A stretch of 64,000 bases of DNA from NCBI GenBank assembly GCA_900239685.1, contig OENT01000251.1, positions 1 to 64,000 of the forward strand, written 5' to 3'. Shown piece by piece: positions 1 to 12,392 of this stretch. The first letter of the stretch is position 1, and every line of letters starts with the position of its first letter. The position numbers and the translations under genes were made by a program. Origin of the DNA: Rotaria macrura. Its lineage: Eukaryota > Rotifera > Eurotatoria > Philodinida > Philodinidae. A model generated the notes under the pieces. That model ran no database searches, was not told the origin of the DNA, and saw only the letters and a program-made list of their open reading frames with translations.

Positions 1-247
1 AGAAAGACCTTCAAATTTCAGAAACTTTCCCTACTTTTCAGAACGTCTGGCCACCCTGGTTCTGTGCAAGAATTTTTCCTTCCTCCAAAAACTCAACTTA
101 GTGATGTATTTATACAATCTAATCAATGAGTATCGAATGACTCATGTCATTTCACAATAGTGCACAAGGCTACAATGATTCATACTATTGTCTTCTATTC
201 TTTTTTCTTTCCCATAGTAGTTATTAACTTGCGCAAAATACTCCTTC

Positions 248-256
248 TATAAATAG
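248..256 (+). promoter_or_regulatory. TATA box of the VIT/VWA gene
   Basis: A TATAAATAG match lies 88 bases upstream of the first in-frame ATG (344) of the VIT/VWA gene. Transcription would start near 278-285. This is a sequence match only. The other 247 bases at the left edge show no gene. Confidence 0.55.
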
Positions 257-343
257 AGGGAAGAAGAACAACACCGACTAGTCATTCCCTTGCTGACATC
301 CATTTAAAATTATATCGTTTTATTGAAAATTTTACCAAGAGCT

Positions 344-2930
344 ATGTTACGAATTCTAAATTCAAGTAATCATCAAGCAACATCACTCGTTCCTTTGAAG
401 AATGTCAGTATTCATGCTACAATTCGTTCGTTTGCGGGCGATGTAACGATTACACAAGTATTTCGCAACGATGAAAAAGTACCAATCGAAGCTGTTTACT
501 GCTTTCCAATAGAAGAACAAGCTGCTATCTATGCATTTATCGCTTCCATTGACGATCGAGAAATTGTTGCCGAAATCAAAGAGAAAAAAGCAGCTCAAGA
601 AGATTATACCAGAGCTTTGCAACAAGGTCATGGAGCCTATCTCATGGAACAAGATGAGAAATCATTGGATAACTTCATTATCAATGTGGGTGCAATACCA
701 CCATCAAAAGAATGTAAAATAACGATCTCGTATGTTACTGAACTGGATCTTGTGCAAGGTTCTATAATTCGATTCGTAATACCGACGACGATTGCACCTC
801 GTTACAATCCTGATAGAGGTGGAATATCGTCACCAGCCGGCACTAATTCTCAATATGTTCAAACAAGTTCATACACAATTGATTTTAAATGTCAAGTGGA
901 AAACTTAGGTGGTGCACAGATTGCGCGTATAAGTTCGTCATCGCATCCAATCGAAATCGATCTTACACAACGAGACTACTACACAGTGAAATTTGTACAA
1001 CAAAATACTCATTTAGATCGTGATATTCTTATCAATATTGAACTTGCTGATAAATATGATAATCTTATTGCGACTGTGGAATCTGGCGCTGTCATGGCTA
1101 CGTTCGTGCCCAGTGAAGCTGATTGCGAACGTGTATCGAAATCTGGTAATGAAACCAATGAATTTATTTTCGTCTTAGATTGTAGTGGATCCATGGGTGA
1201 TGAAAATAAACTTGAACTAGCTCGGCAAGCGACTTTACTTTTTTTGAAAAGTCTACCGATGAATTGCTATTTCAACATTATTCGTTTCGGATCGAAATAT
1301 GTACCTTTGTTCGATAAAACTACTGTCATCTACAATGAAGAAAATGCTCGCCAAGCTGAACAACTTGTCAAAAGTATGCGAGCTGATTTGGGTGGTACTG
1401 AACTTGTAAGTAGTTTTTTATGCCAGTTTTATGCCACATAATCTATCATCTATTTTGTTTTAGTTAGAACCTCTGATATGGATTGATCAACATTCACCAA
1501 CAGAAGGGCGTTCTCGTCAGATATTTCTTCTTACTGACGGTGAAATCTCCAATGTCACTGAAGTACTTGATGTGTGCCGTTCGATGGCTTCATCAACACG
1601 AATTTTCTCGTTCGGTTTGGGTCACGCGCCTAGCCGTTCGTTAGTCAAAGGACTTGCTCGATCAACTAATGGTCGATTTGTCTTCATACCTCCAAACACC
1701 ACCGTTGACACTTACGTTGGAGAACAATTACAAAAGGCACTTCAGCGTTGCATCACTAACGTTAAAGTGAAATGGAATTTTGGTGCAGAAACCGTGGAAA
1801 CTGTACCAAAATCATTGCCACCAGTTTATGCTAAAGATCGTTTAATTATCTATGGTCTATTAGGTGAAACATCGAGTTCATTCGATCATGATTCTTCGGT
1901 TGAACTTCAAGTCGATCAACAACAATTGAGTGTCGCAACAATCAAGCGAATACCTACTGTAAGTGAGAATGGTATGATTGCACGTCTTGCAGCTAAAGCA
2001 CTCATTCTTGAACTACAACATACTAAGTTACCGGCTCATAAAATGAACATTGGCAGCAGACAATCACGTTTCCAGATTAAAAACGAAGAGTCAGACGATT
2101 CGATAACATCTAAACTAAAAGAAACAGAAAAGAAACGCATTATTGAATTGTCATTAAAACATAAGATTTTGAGCCCACATACGGCCTTTATCGGTATCGA
2201 GAAACGAACAGATGGAAACAATGTTGATATGATTCTCCGAGAAGTACCGATTCAAATATCTGCTGATGATCAACATCTGATACCTAGTCTACACCACAAG
2301 TCCTTTATCGGTGCACGTATGTCTTCCTCCATGAGCTCTGGAAGACTTGGTGCTAGTCCTGGTTATCGTGGAGGCTTCGGTAGTATTAGTGGTCGTGGTC
2401 GTGGTCGTTATGGATCGAGTAAAATGTGTTTCTCACAAAATAGTCGATCAATCACCTCGATGAGCTCTGATTGCGATACGTCTTCAAATTATATGGCAAA
2501 AGGAAGATTCAGATCGAGATCAAGGTCACCTTCGCCACAGAGTCTAAACTATTCTTCTGATAACCTCCATTCTTATAAGCTTTCAAGCAATATTCCAACT
2601 CAGCCAAATGTATTAAAATCGCTATCGAACGATCAAGATATTGTTCGTCACTTAATCGATCAGCAAGATTTTAACGGCCTTTGGCATTTGGATAACATGT
2701 CAATTCAACACTTAACTGGCAAATCTCTAACCGATTTTCAATCGATACATACTGATGTATCAGTGCTCGGCTCGGCTATCGTTCTGATTCTGCTTGAGAC
2801 CCGCTTTAATGCATTTCAATCAATGTGGCACGGTGTCGCACAAAAGGCTCGTACAATTATCATCGAAAAACTAGGCAAAGATCCGAAAAATCTCGAAGCA
2901 TTACTGGAAACCATTCGAAAACAACTGTAA
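344..2930 (+). CDS. VIT and von Willebrand A domain protein, VWA5A-like (two exons)
   Basis: Exons are 344-1405 and 1464-2930, joined in phase 0 across a 58-bp GTAAGT...TTTTAG intron, giving 842 residues. The N-terminal third is a VIT (inter-alpha-trypsin) domain. A VWA domain follows with a complete MIDAS metal site: DCSGS from D279, T352 in GGTEL, and D379 in LTDGE. The site is therefore probably able to bind a divalent cation and ligand. Residues about 640-760 are low complexity, with RGG/RGRGR and RSRSRSPSP stretches. The last 90 residues resemble the conserved C-terminal tail of VWA5A/PARP4-type proteins. No signal peptide is visible, so an intracellular protein is likely, as for VWA5A. 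The ATG at 344 is preferred because the frame upstream has only non-ATG codons. An AATAAA follows the stop. The family is certain; the cellular role is unknown. Confidence 0.93.
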
Positions 2931-3020
2931 GCCAAAACGTCCAATCGTTCCGAGTTACATCTAATTCCAGATCGAATCAATTAAAAAATTTTACTTGTTC
3001 ATTTAATAGTTTTCTTTTTA

Positions 3021-3026
3021 AATAAA
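3021..3026 (+). terminator. Polyadenylation signal of the VIT/VWA gene
   Basis: AATAAA lies 91 bases after the stop codon at 2928-2930. Confidence 0.6.
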
Positions 3027-5876
3027 TCATCTTCAAACTACGTAGTAGTGAACATACTCTCGATAGTTTTTGCTCTCTATTTTATATAATTAGTTTCTTC
3101 AAAATAGACTATGCACCATCGAGTCACTAGGCAATGATGTTTTATTTGACAAAAAGAACTGGCAATTCGTTATATGTATTGTTGTGATAGCAATCCATCT
3201 TCTCTAGTCCACATTCCACATGAAAGTTGATTTCTAATAGATCTTTCAGTTACAGCACTCTTATGTACAATCCTCAGATTATTTACTTAAAAAAGTTCAA
3301 TAGTTCTCTCAAGTGCCACAAGATAAAATGACTGTGATTAGGGGTGTGCATTTGAGTATAGTGCTTCTCATTACACTTCCATTCAGCTGAAATGGAAATA
3401 TCTACATCCAGAGCAATTCACCACAAGGAAATGTAGTAATATATCACTTGATGATTTAAATATGCAAAATACCAATGGCGATGGCTTTTTCGAAATAAAA
3501 TAATCTTGCATAAACCATGACTTGTAAACGATAGTTGATATGATCGTCTTTATTTTTTAGTCAATTTTATCACGTAAAAACGAACTCATTCATGCATATA
3601 CATTATAAAGACGACAGAATGCTGTTTGTGTGATACCTCTATGATCTAATGAAAGTTATGGTCCCTGAAAAAGCAGGCGAGAAACAAGAATTCTTCTCTG
3701 AGTGTTCGTTTACTGGATGTCGTCCATTACAATCTTATTTCTTTCGGCATTTCTATTTGTGATAATGAATTCGATAGATTCTTATGCAAGTGAAAGATGA
3801 TGAATCAAACAAAGTAATCAACAGTTGCTGAAATGATAGATGGCAGCATTAATAGATAGGTGATATCTAAGTTGATTAATATATCCCATCTTTTTTCGAA
3901 TGCATATCATTCATCTATATATAGTTTTAGATAGAACTGATTCAAAGATGTTATCAAAGCGATCCTTATTTATTTATACTAATCGAATATTGAGGTCATT
4001 CTCAATATTTTATTGGTTATCTCTGATTGACATCTACAAAAAAGAAATAAATGAATCATTAGAAACATGCTATCTATCTTTCTTTCTTTTTTCGATCATC
4101 ATCATCATCTAGTCAACTGCGTTCGATGTGAAATATTCCAAACACATTCAAATAATCGAAGGTATTTAAGACTTTGATAAATTATCGTGTGTTAAACTCA
4201 TCTGACGTACATCCTGTTCTGTTGTTACATTAATGCTTAATGTACAACTAATACGAGCTTGATTCTTCTCGTTTTCTCGAATCTATGATTTGCATTCAAA
4301 GTCCTTTTCATCGTTGATATTTCAAACGAAATAGATCAAACAAATTCGTCTAGATGACTCAATATGATGTGTTCAGCGAACACTATGAAAAGATAAAATA
4401 TGACCTTTACTGATCTGTAAGTGGTAATTCATCAGAATCTCTATTCGGAACAAATGCATTCGGTGTATTGAATTTTACATGCCAACAAACTCATTTATCA
4501 GTTCTATGTGGAGACATGGGAAAATCGCTTTTCATGATACCTATTATAAGATATGATAAGTAATTGAACAATATTATCCGATGAACCTTAGATAATATGA
4601 ATCGTTGAAATATTTGAGTTGGAAGATAGTTTGACAACTGTGAAAAATATAAGAATTTCTTTAATGGTTTGTTTCATTTGGATAATTCAAGCCATGGATG
4701 ATAACACGTTGAATGTATTCATACTCAATACACCATGGACAAATATAAAAATATTCCCTTTTATGAAATAAAGAGTCTTATCTAACAATTCATTTCTTTT
4801 TTGTATCTATCTGGAAAGCGCAAAAAAAGATAATAAAAAAATTAGTGAAATCATTGATATTATTTGTGAAGATTACGAACATTATGTGACAAATAATGAA
4901 GAGAAGTTTGACGGCTGAAAAATTTCACAACAAATTTTACAGACGACTCAGAGCGGTTGATTTGATTGGGTCCGATAGAAATCCGTTGGAAGATGTCAGA
5001 ATCCTGGATTTTGGATTACTAGAGGAGGCTGTCGGAATGACCGTGATCTTGATCGGAATACCAGTATTCCGACATCCTATAGCATCCTATTAGGCAGCTT
5101 TGGCCTGGACAATCGTAGACGCTAGCCAATATATATATATATATCTAAAGATCCTGAGGTTCGATACAACAAGATTTATTATCTTACTACATGAACAGCA
5201 TGAAATTAATATCTACGAATGATGACTACAAACTTTTTCAATTAATCAAAAGCTGGCATATTTTTGCATAAAAAGGACTCAGTCTATGGTTAGATAGGCG
5301 TGCGCTATATTATTCATTACAGTAGAAATGATGTCAAAGCTTCATTGAATTCAATTTGAACGAAAGTATTTAACGAATTTTTGATAAGATATGTACAATG
5401 GATGTTATCGAATTAATTCAGAAAATGAATGATTGATGCTTCTGCTGATCACCTATGTTGAATTACACTAACAAAAGAAAGATATGTCTGCATATGCGTG
5501 ATAACTACCCGGTGAATACTAAAATCCATGCTATTCAACGATATCATTTAACTAAAAATGACGACTTGACACCAGCTACTTGTCTCTAATATTTGTGTAA
5601 AACATGTTGCATTGAATGAGGAATCTCAATTGAATAGACTATTTGATTTCGGATTACAGACCAGACGAAATGCATGAACAACAAAAATGACGACATCAAT
5701 AAAGTTTATTTTAATTCGTTTTTAAAATTTATTCCTAGTGTTTCTCCAAGATGTCCAAAATTTTCGTTAGAAAATATGAATAAATAACTAGTCATTTAAG
5801 AGATACCAGTATTGCTCAATTTGTAAAGTAAGCAATGTTTTTATCATGAAAAAAAAATTCTAATTATTAATTTTAG
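3027..5876. other. Intergenic, no convincing gene
   Basis: AT-rich sequence with only short chance ORFs. An AT dinucleotide run sits at about 5130-5144. The stretch 4950-5095 is richer in GC and contains several CGGAAT/ATTCCG words, faintly like the centre of the foldback at 36 kb. I could not establish homology. Confidence 0.5.
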
Positions 5877-5929
5877 GTACGTTTCAAGTTGATTCTATCA
5901 TTAGTTCCAAGCAGTGTAAGCTACTATCC

Positions 5930-7465
5930 ATGACAAACAACCATTTGTCCGTGAATGTCAGAAAACTCACTGAATCTAGACGTAAACTCTCATCACCTGC
6001 TAGCATCAACCTTGCAGCAATCCTTGAACCGAAACGAAAATCTTCTACTAAACAGTGTAAACGATTCAAGCATAATTCATCTTCTACTACAACGACGAAA
6101 ACGCCTATGTTAAGCATTGAATCAATTTCGGTAAGATTTCACATTTTGCTTTAAAAATAATTGTGTTTTTGAGAAATACTTTGATTTCTCTGGAAAAATT
6201 AGCCGTTTATTCATCTATAAATAATCACATAAACGGATTTTGAGAAGCTATAAATTTTTTTCAGTGTTCTAAAACATGATCCTACAATAATAAAGCACAA
6301 CTTCAAAGGTGTCTGTTTTTCTTCGAACAAACTAGAGCAAAGATTTTCAACAAGGACACTGTACATGAATGTTATTATCAATATTTCGAGATGCGTTGAC
6401 CTCTTAGGAGTGAGAATGTATTCATGGTTGAGAGATTTCTTTGTAGATGATTTCCTCCTCATTCACATAGAAAAATAATACTATATGGAACAGATACATA
6501 TATTTATTTACGTAAAAGGAAATTCCTGCTATGAATAGAATCGTCTTCCAGTATTGTTTCTCGGAAGCTCCACCTCTCGCTGTACTAAATTAGAATATGT
6601 TTGACCGTTTCAAGGTCATCGGAATGTTCTAGAACACATCGATTTGAACAATGTTTTTAGTTTTTAATTAAATAATGACGTATTCTCGGCAAGTTTTGTA
6701 TTGGATCAAAATTTTTTGTAGGAATTAGCCGCCAAAGAACTTCGTAACGCCAAACGTGTGTTAGTTATCACTGGTGCTGGAATTTCTGCAGACTCGGGGC
6801 TGCCTACTTATCGTGGCATCGGTGGTCTCTATAGTGATGGTCAAGAGAATGAAGATGGACTGACTATAGAGGAGGCACTGTCAGGCTACATGATGCGAAC
6901 AGAGCCGGATATTTGTTGGAAGTACATTTACCAGCTCGAGTCTGCTTGCCGCAATGCCAAACATAATATTGCACATGAAGCACTCGTCACTCTCGAATCG
7001 AAATTTGAACATGTTACTGTACTCACACAAAACATCGATGGTTTACATCGTAGTGCCGGTACCAAAGATCTCATCGAAATTCATGGTAACATACATCAAT
7101 TATTTTGCACTTCTTGTGATGATGAAAAATACGTCGTTGACTTCGATGGAATGAAAATTCCTCCAACTTGCCGTCGTTGTCATGGAATTGTGCGACCACG
7201 AATTGTTCTTTTTGGTGAGAATTTGCCGCATCGTGTACTCGCACAACTTTCCGAAACACTGGACAAAGGTATAGATGCTGTCATCTCAATTGGAACGACC
7301 AGTGTGTTTCCATACATTGCTGGACCAGTTTTACGTGCCGCAGAAGCAAACATCACCACTATTGAAATTAATCCAAACGATACAAAAGTGTCACATGCTG
7401 TACGTTATCACCTGCGGGAACGAGCCATCGTTGCATTGCCGACATTATTGAAACATCTTTCGTAA
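5930..7465 (+). CDS. Sir2-family NAD-dependent protein deacylase, bacterial-type (two exons)
   Basis: Exons 5930-6130 and 6722-7465 join in phase 0 (intron 591 bp, GTAAGA...TTGTAG), giving 314 residues. Exon 1 encodes a 67-residue Lys/Ser/Thr-rich extension. Exon 2 holds the whole catalytic domain: GAGISADSG at 85-93 with PTYRG for NAD, TQNIDG, catalytic H188 in HGN, four zinc cysteines (C196, C199, C217, C220), and GTTSVFPY and EINP for the NAD ribose side. Sirtuins remove acyl groups from lysine using NAD. The SIRT5/CobB-type Tyr-x-x-Arg acyl-pocket motif is not at its usual place (the segment reads YIYQLE), so desuccinylase activity is not predicted. The GLPTYRGIGGLY wording recalls gamma-proteobacterial Sir2 proteins, which suggests transfer into a bdelloid. 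The start is uncertain: the frame stays open from an acceptor-like AG at 5876, so an upstream coding exon is possible. Confidence 0.88.
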
Positions 7466-9999
7466 CTCACTACAACTGTTCTAACTTGTAAATCATTTTC
7501 TTGAAAAAAAAGGTGTTCCATAAATATGGTTTGAGAACGTAGAATTCTAGATTGTTAATCATGAAAATTAGTAAAATCAATATAGATCATGATTTACGAA
7601 ATTATTTTATTTTACTTGTATTGCAAGGTCAAAAACAAAAATGATGTCAATGAAAGAAGAAAAGATGGGAAATTCTAAACTAACCAACATGGCTTTGAGA
7701 AAAAGTACTTTATATATTAATTTCTCTTTTAAACATTCTCTGACTTGTCTCATTTCAACAGGCGATATATTTGAAAAAATTTCATGTACTAAGTTACAGT
7801 TCTATGAGGGTTCTAAGATTATCAGATTATTAATTGAAGGCACTAAAGAAACGAAAATGAATCCTCACATTTCTCAACAAGACTCACATAAATATTGCAC
7901 AAAAACTATTCAATCCTCAACTACATTGCTCAATGAAGACAACTGGTCAGTGTTGTAGAACTATCTTTTTTTATTTATTTTCTATTATAAAAATATATTG
8001 TACTATGAATGAAACAATTTCATCGACAGTCTATTGCCTATGGCGAAGAATAAAACAATGAACAGTTAAACAATCGAATCAATGGAATTTCTAAAGAGGA
8101 ACAAATTTAACGATCTATTATGCCCAGTGTCATAAAATGTATACTATGTGTAGCGTTTGTCATGGATTACCTTAGGATCTAGAACACACCTGATCTTGAT
8201 TGATTCAGATTAACCCTTTGAACGTTCAAAAATAGATGATCTATCGAAATCGACCGATTCACAAGTACCTGTAAGAATAGCAATTACTGTCGAGTTTTTT
8301 CATTGTACATTTTCATGATTGTCTCCGGTTGGGGAACAACCATTTAGATATTCATTATTATCAAGATAATCACATGTTAGTGCTTTAATATAACCTGCTT
8401 AGCGAATGAGTCTAGATTGGTTAATGTAATCGTAGAAAAACCCGAATATCTGAATCCTTCATACTCGATCAAAACATAACTATATTCATGATTCTTCGAA
8501 ATACACGGTTTCTTATCCTCTTTAATGGGCAGCAGAAGAAAATAAGCAATCGATTGATATGACGACGATTATTCTGTTCGATATATCATCATTGAATTAA
8601 AACTTTCGCTGTGTTCAGCTTTATTAATGAAATCAGACAAGATAATAGAAAGCAAAATCAAATAGATGAAAAAAATGATCCACGACGTAATTAAGTGTAT
8701 CATGGGATAGCGGATGCTTGCAAGACTCAATTAATAAAACAAATATGAGTTGATTCATGCTTAAATTCTCAACTAGTCTGTGAGACAATGAAGCATCTTA
8801 CATAAAATGTCCAGAACCGCATAATACTTCTACATGAACTACTTATGTTTTAGAAGACTTGAAAATATTCAAATAATAAAACAATATGCATATTGTTCGA
8901 TAGCTTATGACCATGTATGTACTTCGGCTGAACATGGTGCAATATTTCCGATGATCAAGTCACCAAATCGTTTTATTGAATATCTATTCGGAAACATTGG
9001 AAGAGTTGCTGCGATATATCTGTGAATATTTTTTGAGAACAATTAACTTGCCAAGTTCAAAACATCATTCCTGCCCTCCATAACTATTAGTGATTAATAT
9101 CGAAAGGGATATAAACGTAGCAGACATTTGTTGATAAATCTTTAAGTCAGTAATCTGCTGTTTTTTTTTATAACTGCACAGATTGTTTCCATTAATTAAA
9201 AATTTATACTCATGCTCAAGTATCAGTATAGACAAGATTTGCTTATTCTTTATAGATAAATGCAAGGAAAAGCGAAAATATGATAACGATTTGATCGTGT
9301 GAAGCTGCGCTGAAGAACAAGTTTGGCATTAGTATGAACAGATGTACTGAAGAAAAAATAGTTGAACAAGGTAAACCGATCGTAGTGTCGTGTAGAGACT
9401 CATAATCAGTCTGGATAGGAAAAAACTTATAAAGATTTCTGAAAGATTGTAGTTGGTTTATATCAAAAGTTTCCAACAAGAGCGAATCTTTTCATTAATA
9501 GTTATTTATCTTCAAGCTGTAATAAACGAACGTCAACGTAAAAGAGAAGTGGGGAAAAAGAAAATAGCGTGCATGATTAAGTTCAAGACTATTTTATTGA
9601 ACGTAACAGAATTTATAGAAAAATTTGCTTAAAAATTATTTTTGCCATCAGCACAATAAACATCGTACAACAATTCGTATAAGTTTGTGTAATGCGTACG
9701 TATTGTGATAGGTTGCCTCGTACATGTTATTTCTCGTGAAACGAATTCGACAATCACTGAGTATCAAAACTTCATCAGAAATCTGGTGGTAGTGACATCT
9801 CATACCTAGCTCTGTCACCTATGTGAGAGACATGATTAGTCAGGAAAGTCTCACATCGATGATAGAACACAAGTTATACCACAGAAAGTAATTAAGTATA
9901 GCATGCATCGACATACGACATTAGTGAAACATTCCCATGAGCAGTAAAAAAATGAATTGAACTGACAGTTTGGTATGTTACTTACATCTACTTGAGAGA
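7466..9999. other. Intergenic, no convincing gene
   Basis: A 105-codon ORF at 7641-7958 (+) and a 78-codon ORF at 9243-9479 (-) match nothing I recognise. They lack neighbouring exons with matching phases, so I treat them as chance. A CATAAA-type signal near 7519 may end the sirtuin transcript. Confidence 0.45.
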
Positions 10000-10007
10000 T
10001 ATAAAAG
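10000..10007 (+). promoter_or_regulatory. TATA box of the GPCR gene
   Basis: TATAAAAG lies 171 bases upstream of the GPCR ATG at 10171. This is a good core-promoter match at a plausible distance if the 5' UTR is about 140 nt. Confidence 0.45.
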
Positions 10008-10170
10008 AAGTTGCTCTTACTGTGTTCTTAAATCAATCGTAATAGCGTATGCAATAGAAAGACGATTAAAAAACGAGATGATGAATAGTAAATTGAATTA
10101 AACAGTAAAAGCAAATGAAAAATGCATGTTCGATCTTATATTAATTAATAGAAGCTACAGATAAAGAAGA

Positions 10171-11163
10171 ATGTCTGTTTTTCAAGCTGCCGTTCAATTA
10201 TCCTATTATGGACCAATCATACTATTCTCAATCGGAGTTCCAGCAAGCTGTCTAAATGCAATGATTTTTATACTTTTAAAAACATTTCGACAGTCGTCTA
10301 CAAGTTATTATGTTGTTGGTCAATCGATCGCTGATATAAATGCCTTGCTAGTTGTACTTCTTCAAACTATACCGTCTACATCAATGCTTGCCTCATCCAT
10401 CACATGTAAGCTGAGTATGTTTTACTTTCAAGTAACATTGTGTTGGACAATGAGTTTTCTCTGTTTGGCAGCATTCGATCGATGGGCATGTACATCTCCA
10501 TTACCACGCATACGTCGTTTAAGTTCAATTAAAATAGCTCGTCGTCTTCTCCCTCTTCCGTTTCTTTTTTGGGCATTTATCAACATTCCATTTCTCATCT
10601 ATTGTGAATTGTCACCACCGGGTTTCAGTTGCACCTTCACTAGTACCCTTTTTGAACAGATTGCGAATTATTTTCTAGTTCCTGTATTGGGCATTATTCT
10701 TCCTATTTGTCTTCTAATTATATTTGGTTTGTTAACATATCGGAATATTCTTCTTATATCTCATATTCGACAACAACCTGGTCAAACTCGTTTGTCAACT
10801 TGGGAACAACAAATGACGAGAATGATGTTGACACAAACTCTTTTCAGTGTCATTTGTGCACTTCCTCGAGCCATATTCGTTGCATATATGGCAGCTACGC
10901 TAAGAGAAAATGCAAGCAAAAGTTTCGAACGAATATCCATTGAAATGCTTATTAATCAAGTATCTGCAATGATTTTATGCATCAATTTTTCGTCTACATT
11001 CTTCATTTTTCTTTTCGTTTCATCACGTTTTCGAAACACCATTATGAATCATTTCAAACATCCATGCAATCGAAGGCATAATCAAATTAATGCAGCAAAC
11101 ATCTCTCCCACGGGACCACGGTTGATTGCAACAAGAATGTATGAAAAAGGAACTGTTCGATGA
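10171..11163 (+). CDS. Rhodopsin-like seven-transmembrane G-protein-coupled receptor
   Basis: A single exon encodes 330 residues with seven hydrophobic segments (about 13-36, 48-70, 82-102, 125-146, 165-189, 216-240, 262-288). Landmarks of class A receptors are present: a Cys at the start of TM3 (C79) that can pair with C154 in the second extracellular loop, and a DRW variant of the DRY motif at 103-105. The third intracellular loop is short and the C-terminal tail is basic and about 40 residues long. The very short N terminus argues against a large-ligand receptor. The overall look is that of the peptide (FMRFamide-like) receptor groups expanded in rotifers, but I cannot name a ligand. Intronless class A receptors are common, so the single exon is not itself suspicious. 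Confidence 0.85.
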   Translation: MSVFQAAVQLSYYGPIILFSIGVPASCLNAMIFILLKTFRQSSTSYYVVGQSIADINALLVVLLQTIPSTSMLASSITCKLSMFYFQVTLCWTMSFLCLAAFDRWACTSPLPRIRRLSSIKIARRLLPLPFLFWAFINIPFLIYCELSPPGFSCTFTSTLFEQIANYFLVPVLGIILPICLLIIFGLLTYRNILLISHIRQQPGQTRLSTWEQQMTRMMLTQTLFSVICALPRAIFVAYMAATLRENASKSFERISIEMLINQVSAMILCINFSSTFFIFLFVSSRFRNTIMNHFKHPCNRRHNQINAANISPTGPRLIATRMYEKGTVR

Positions 11164-11278
11164 ATTATCACAACTAAACATGTTTTATGAGATCGACATT
11201 TCATGAAATTCTTTTTGTTTTTGTATAACTATCATCTATTTTGAATTTTCGATGCCTCATCAATTTGAATTGTATGTG

Positions 11279-11284
11279 AATAAA
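11279..11284 (+). terminator. Polyadenylation signal of the GPCR gene
   Basis: AATAAA lies 115 bases after the GPCR stop. Confidence 0.5.
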
Positions 11285-12392
11285 GATCAAAAACATTTTA
11301 ATTAGAACATCGAACAAACTTTTATGTCCGACTAGACCATAATCGTTTGTTAGTATCAATATAGGAATAGGAAAGCATGACACATTCTTATATTATCTTA
11401 TATGTAACATGAGAGTGAGGAAATTTTATTTCGAAATGTTTTATTCGAAAGAAAAATGATAGAAGCTATCTTCATTGATATTTGCTAAATACCATTTGAT
11501 ATTTTAGATAGTCGATCATTTTTTTCACCCGTTCAATAGTGTAAACAACAGAAATCTAATACAAAACAGTTGCATATCTGCGAGTTTATTATTTATTGTC
11601 ATCAATAATGAAACAGGATACTACTGCATGAATCCAGCACATTAACATGAGACAAATGTAAATAGTTCCTTGATTGAAAGATGAATTCATTACATGCTGA
11701 AGTATTGTGCTTGAAAAAGAAGAGGGTAAGATACACAATTATATCCACAACGTTTTTTCATCATTTCTCCGACTGTAATTATAAATTTTGTAAACGAATT
11801 GAATCGTCACCCCAATCTCATTGTTACTGGCAATTTTCTAATGAGTAATCTACAGTTAATTTTAATGGAACAAAAATTCAGTCAATAAAATAGTAGCTTG
11901 AGTATCGTCTTAAAATATGACAATACTTCAACACTATCTAAAAATCATAAGCAATGACTACCCTGCAAAAACCAATGGAAGAAAAATATATGACTTGAAG
12001 TAAAACTCTCGATTGTGTTTCATAGTCGAATGCGTATGATTTGAAAAAATAGTTATCATAAAATTTTGATTGATAGTAAAAACATGATAGTAATAGAAAA
12101 GTGATTATCGAAAATTTCTCGGTCAAACTAATGTATTCAAAAGTATGAACATTTGCAGATACAAGAAAAAAAAAACTTAAAAAAAAAGCATACTTTTGAT
12201 TTTCCCTAAAGTCTGTTGAACGATTAGAGCTGCATAGTTTAATATACTATGATTTTTTTATTATTAGTTCAAATTAAAAGTCTAGTAAAGATCTAAAAAC
12301 TAATATTAATAAATGATAAAAGGTTAAAACTTTGAAATTCAATATAAATTGTCATTTCAGTTATCAGCCACCAAACATTAATTGTCTTTCTA
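11285..12392. other. Intergenic between convergent GPCR and intermediate-filament genes
   Basis: No gene is seen. TTTATT on the + strand at about 12256-12261 is an AATAAA for the minus-strand filament gene, roughly 130 bases beyond its stop. Confidence 0.45.

Noticed and set aside
4896..5093. 65-codon ORF
   Set aside because: No domain; it overlaps a GC-richer repeat-like stretch with inverted CGGAAT words.
6880..6900. GYMMR in the sirtuin read as the class III Tyr-x-x-Arg acyl pocket
   Set aside because: It lies upstream of the expected position. In alignment by eye with CobB, the pocket segment corresponds to WKYIYQLE, which lacks the motif.
7641..7958. 105-codon ORF after the sirtuin
   Set aside because: No recognisable motif, AT-driven composition, no partner exons. 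It follows the sirtuin stop and probable poly(A) site.
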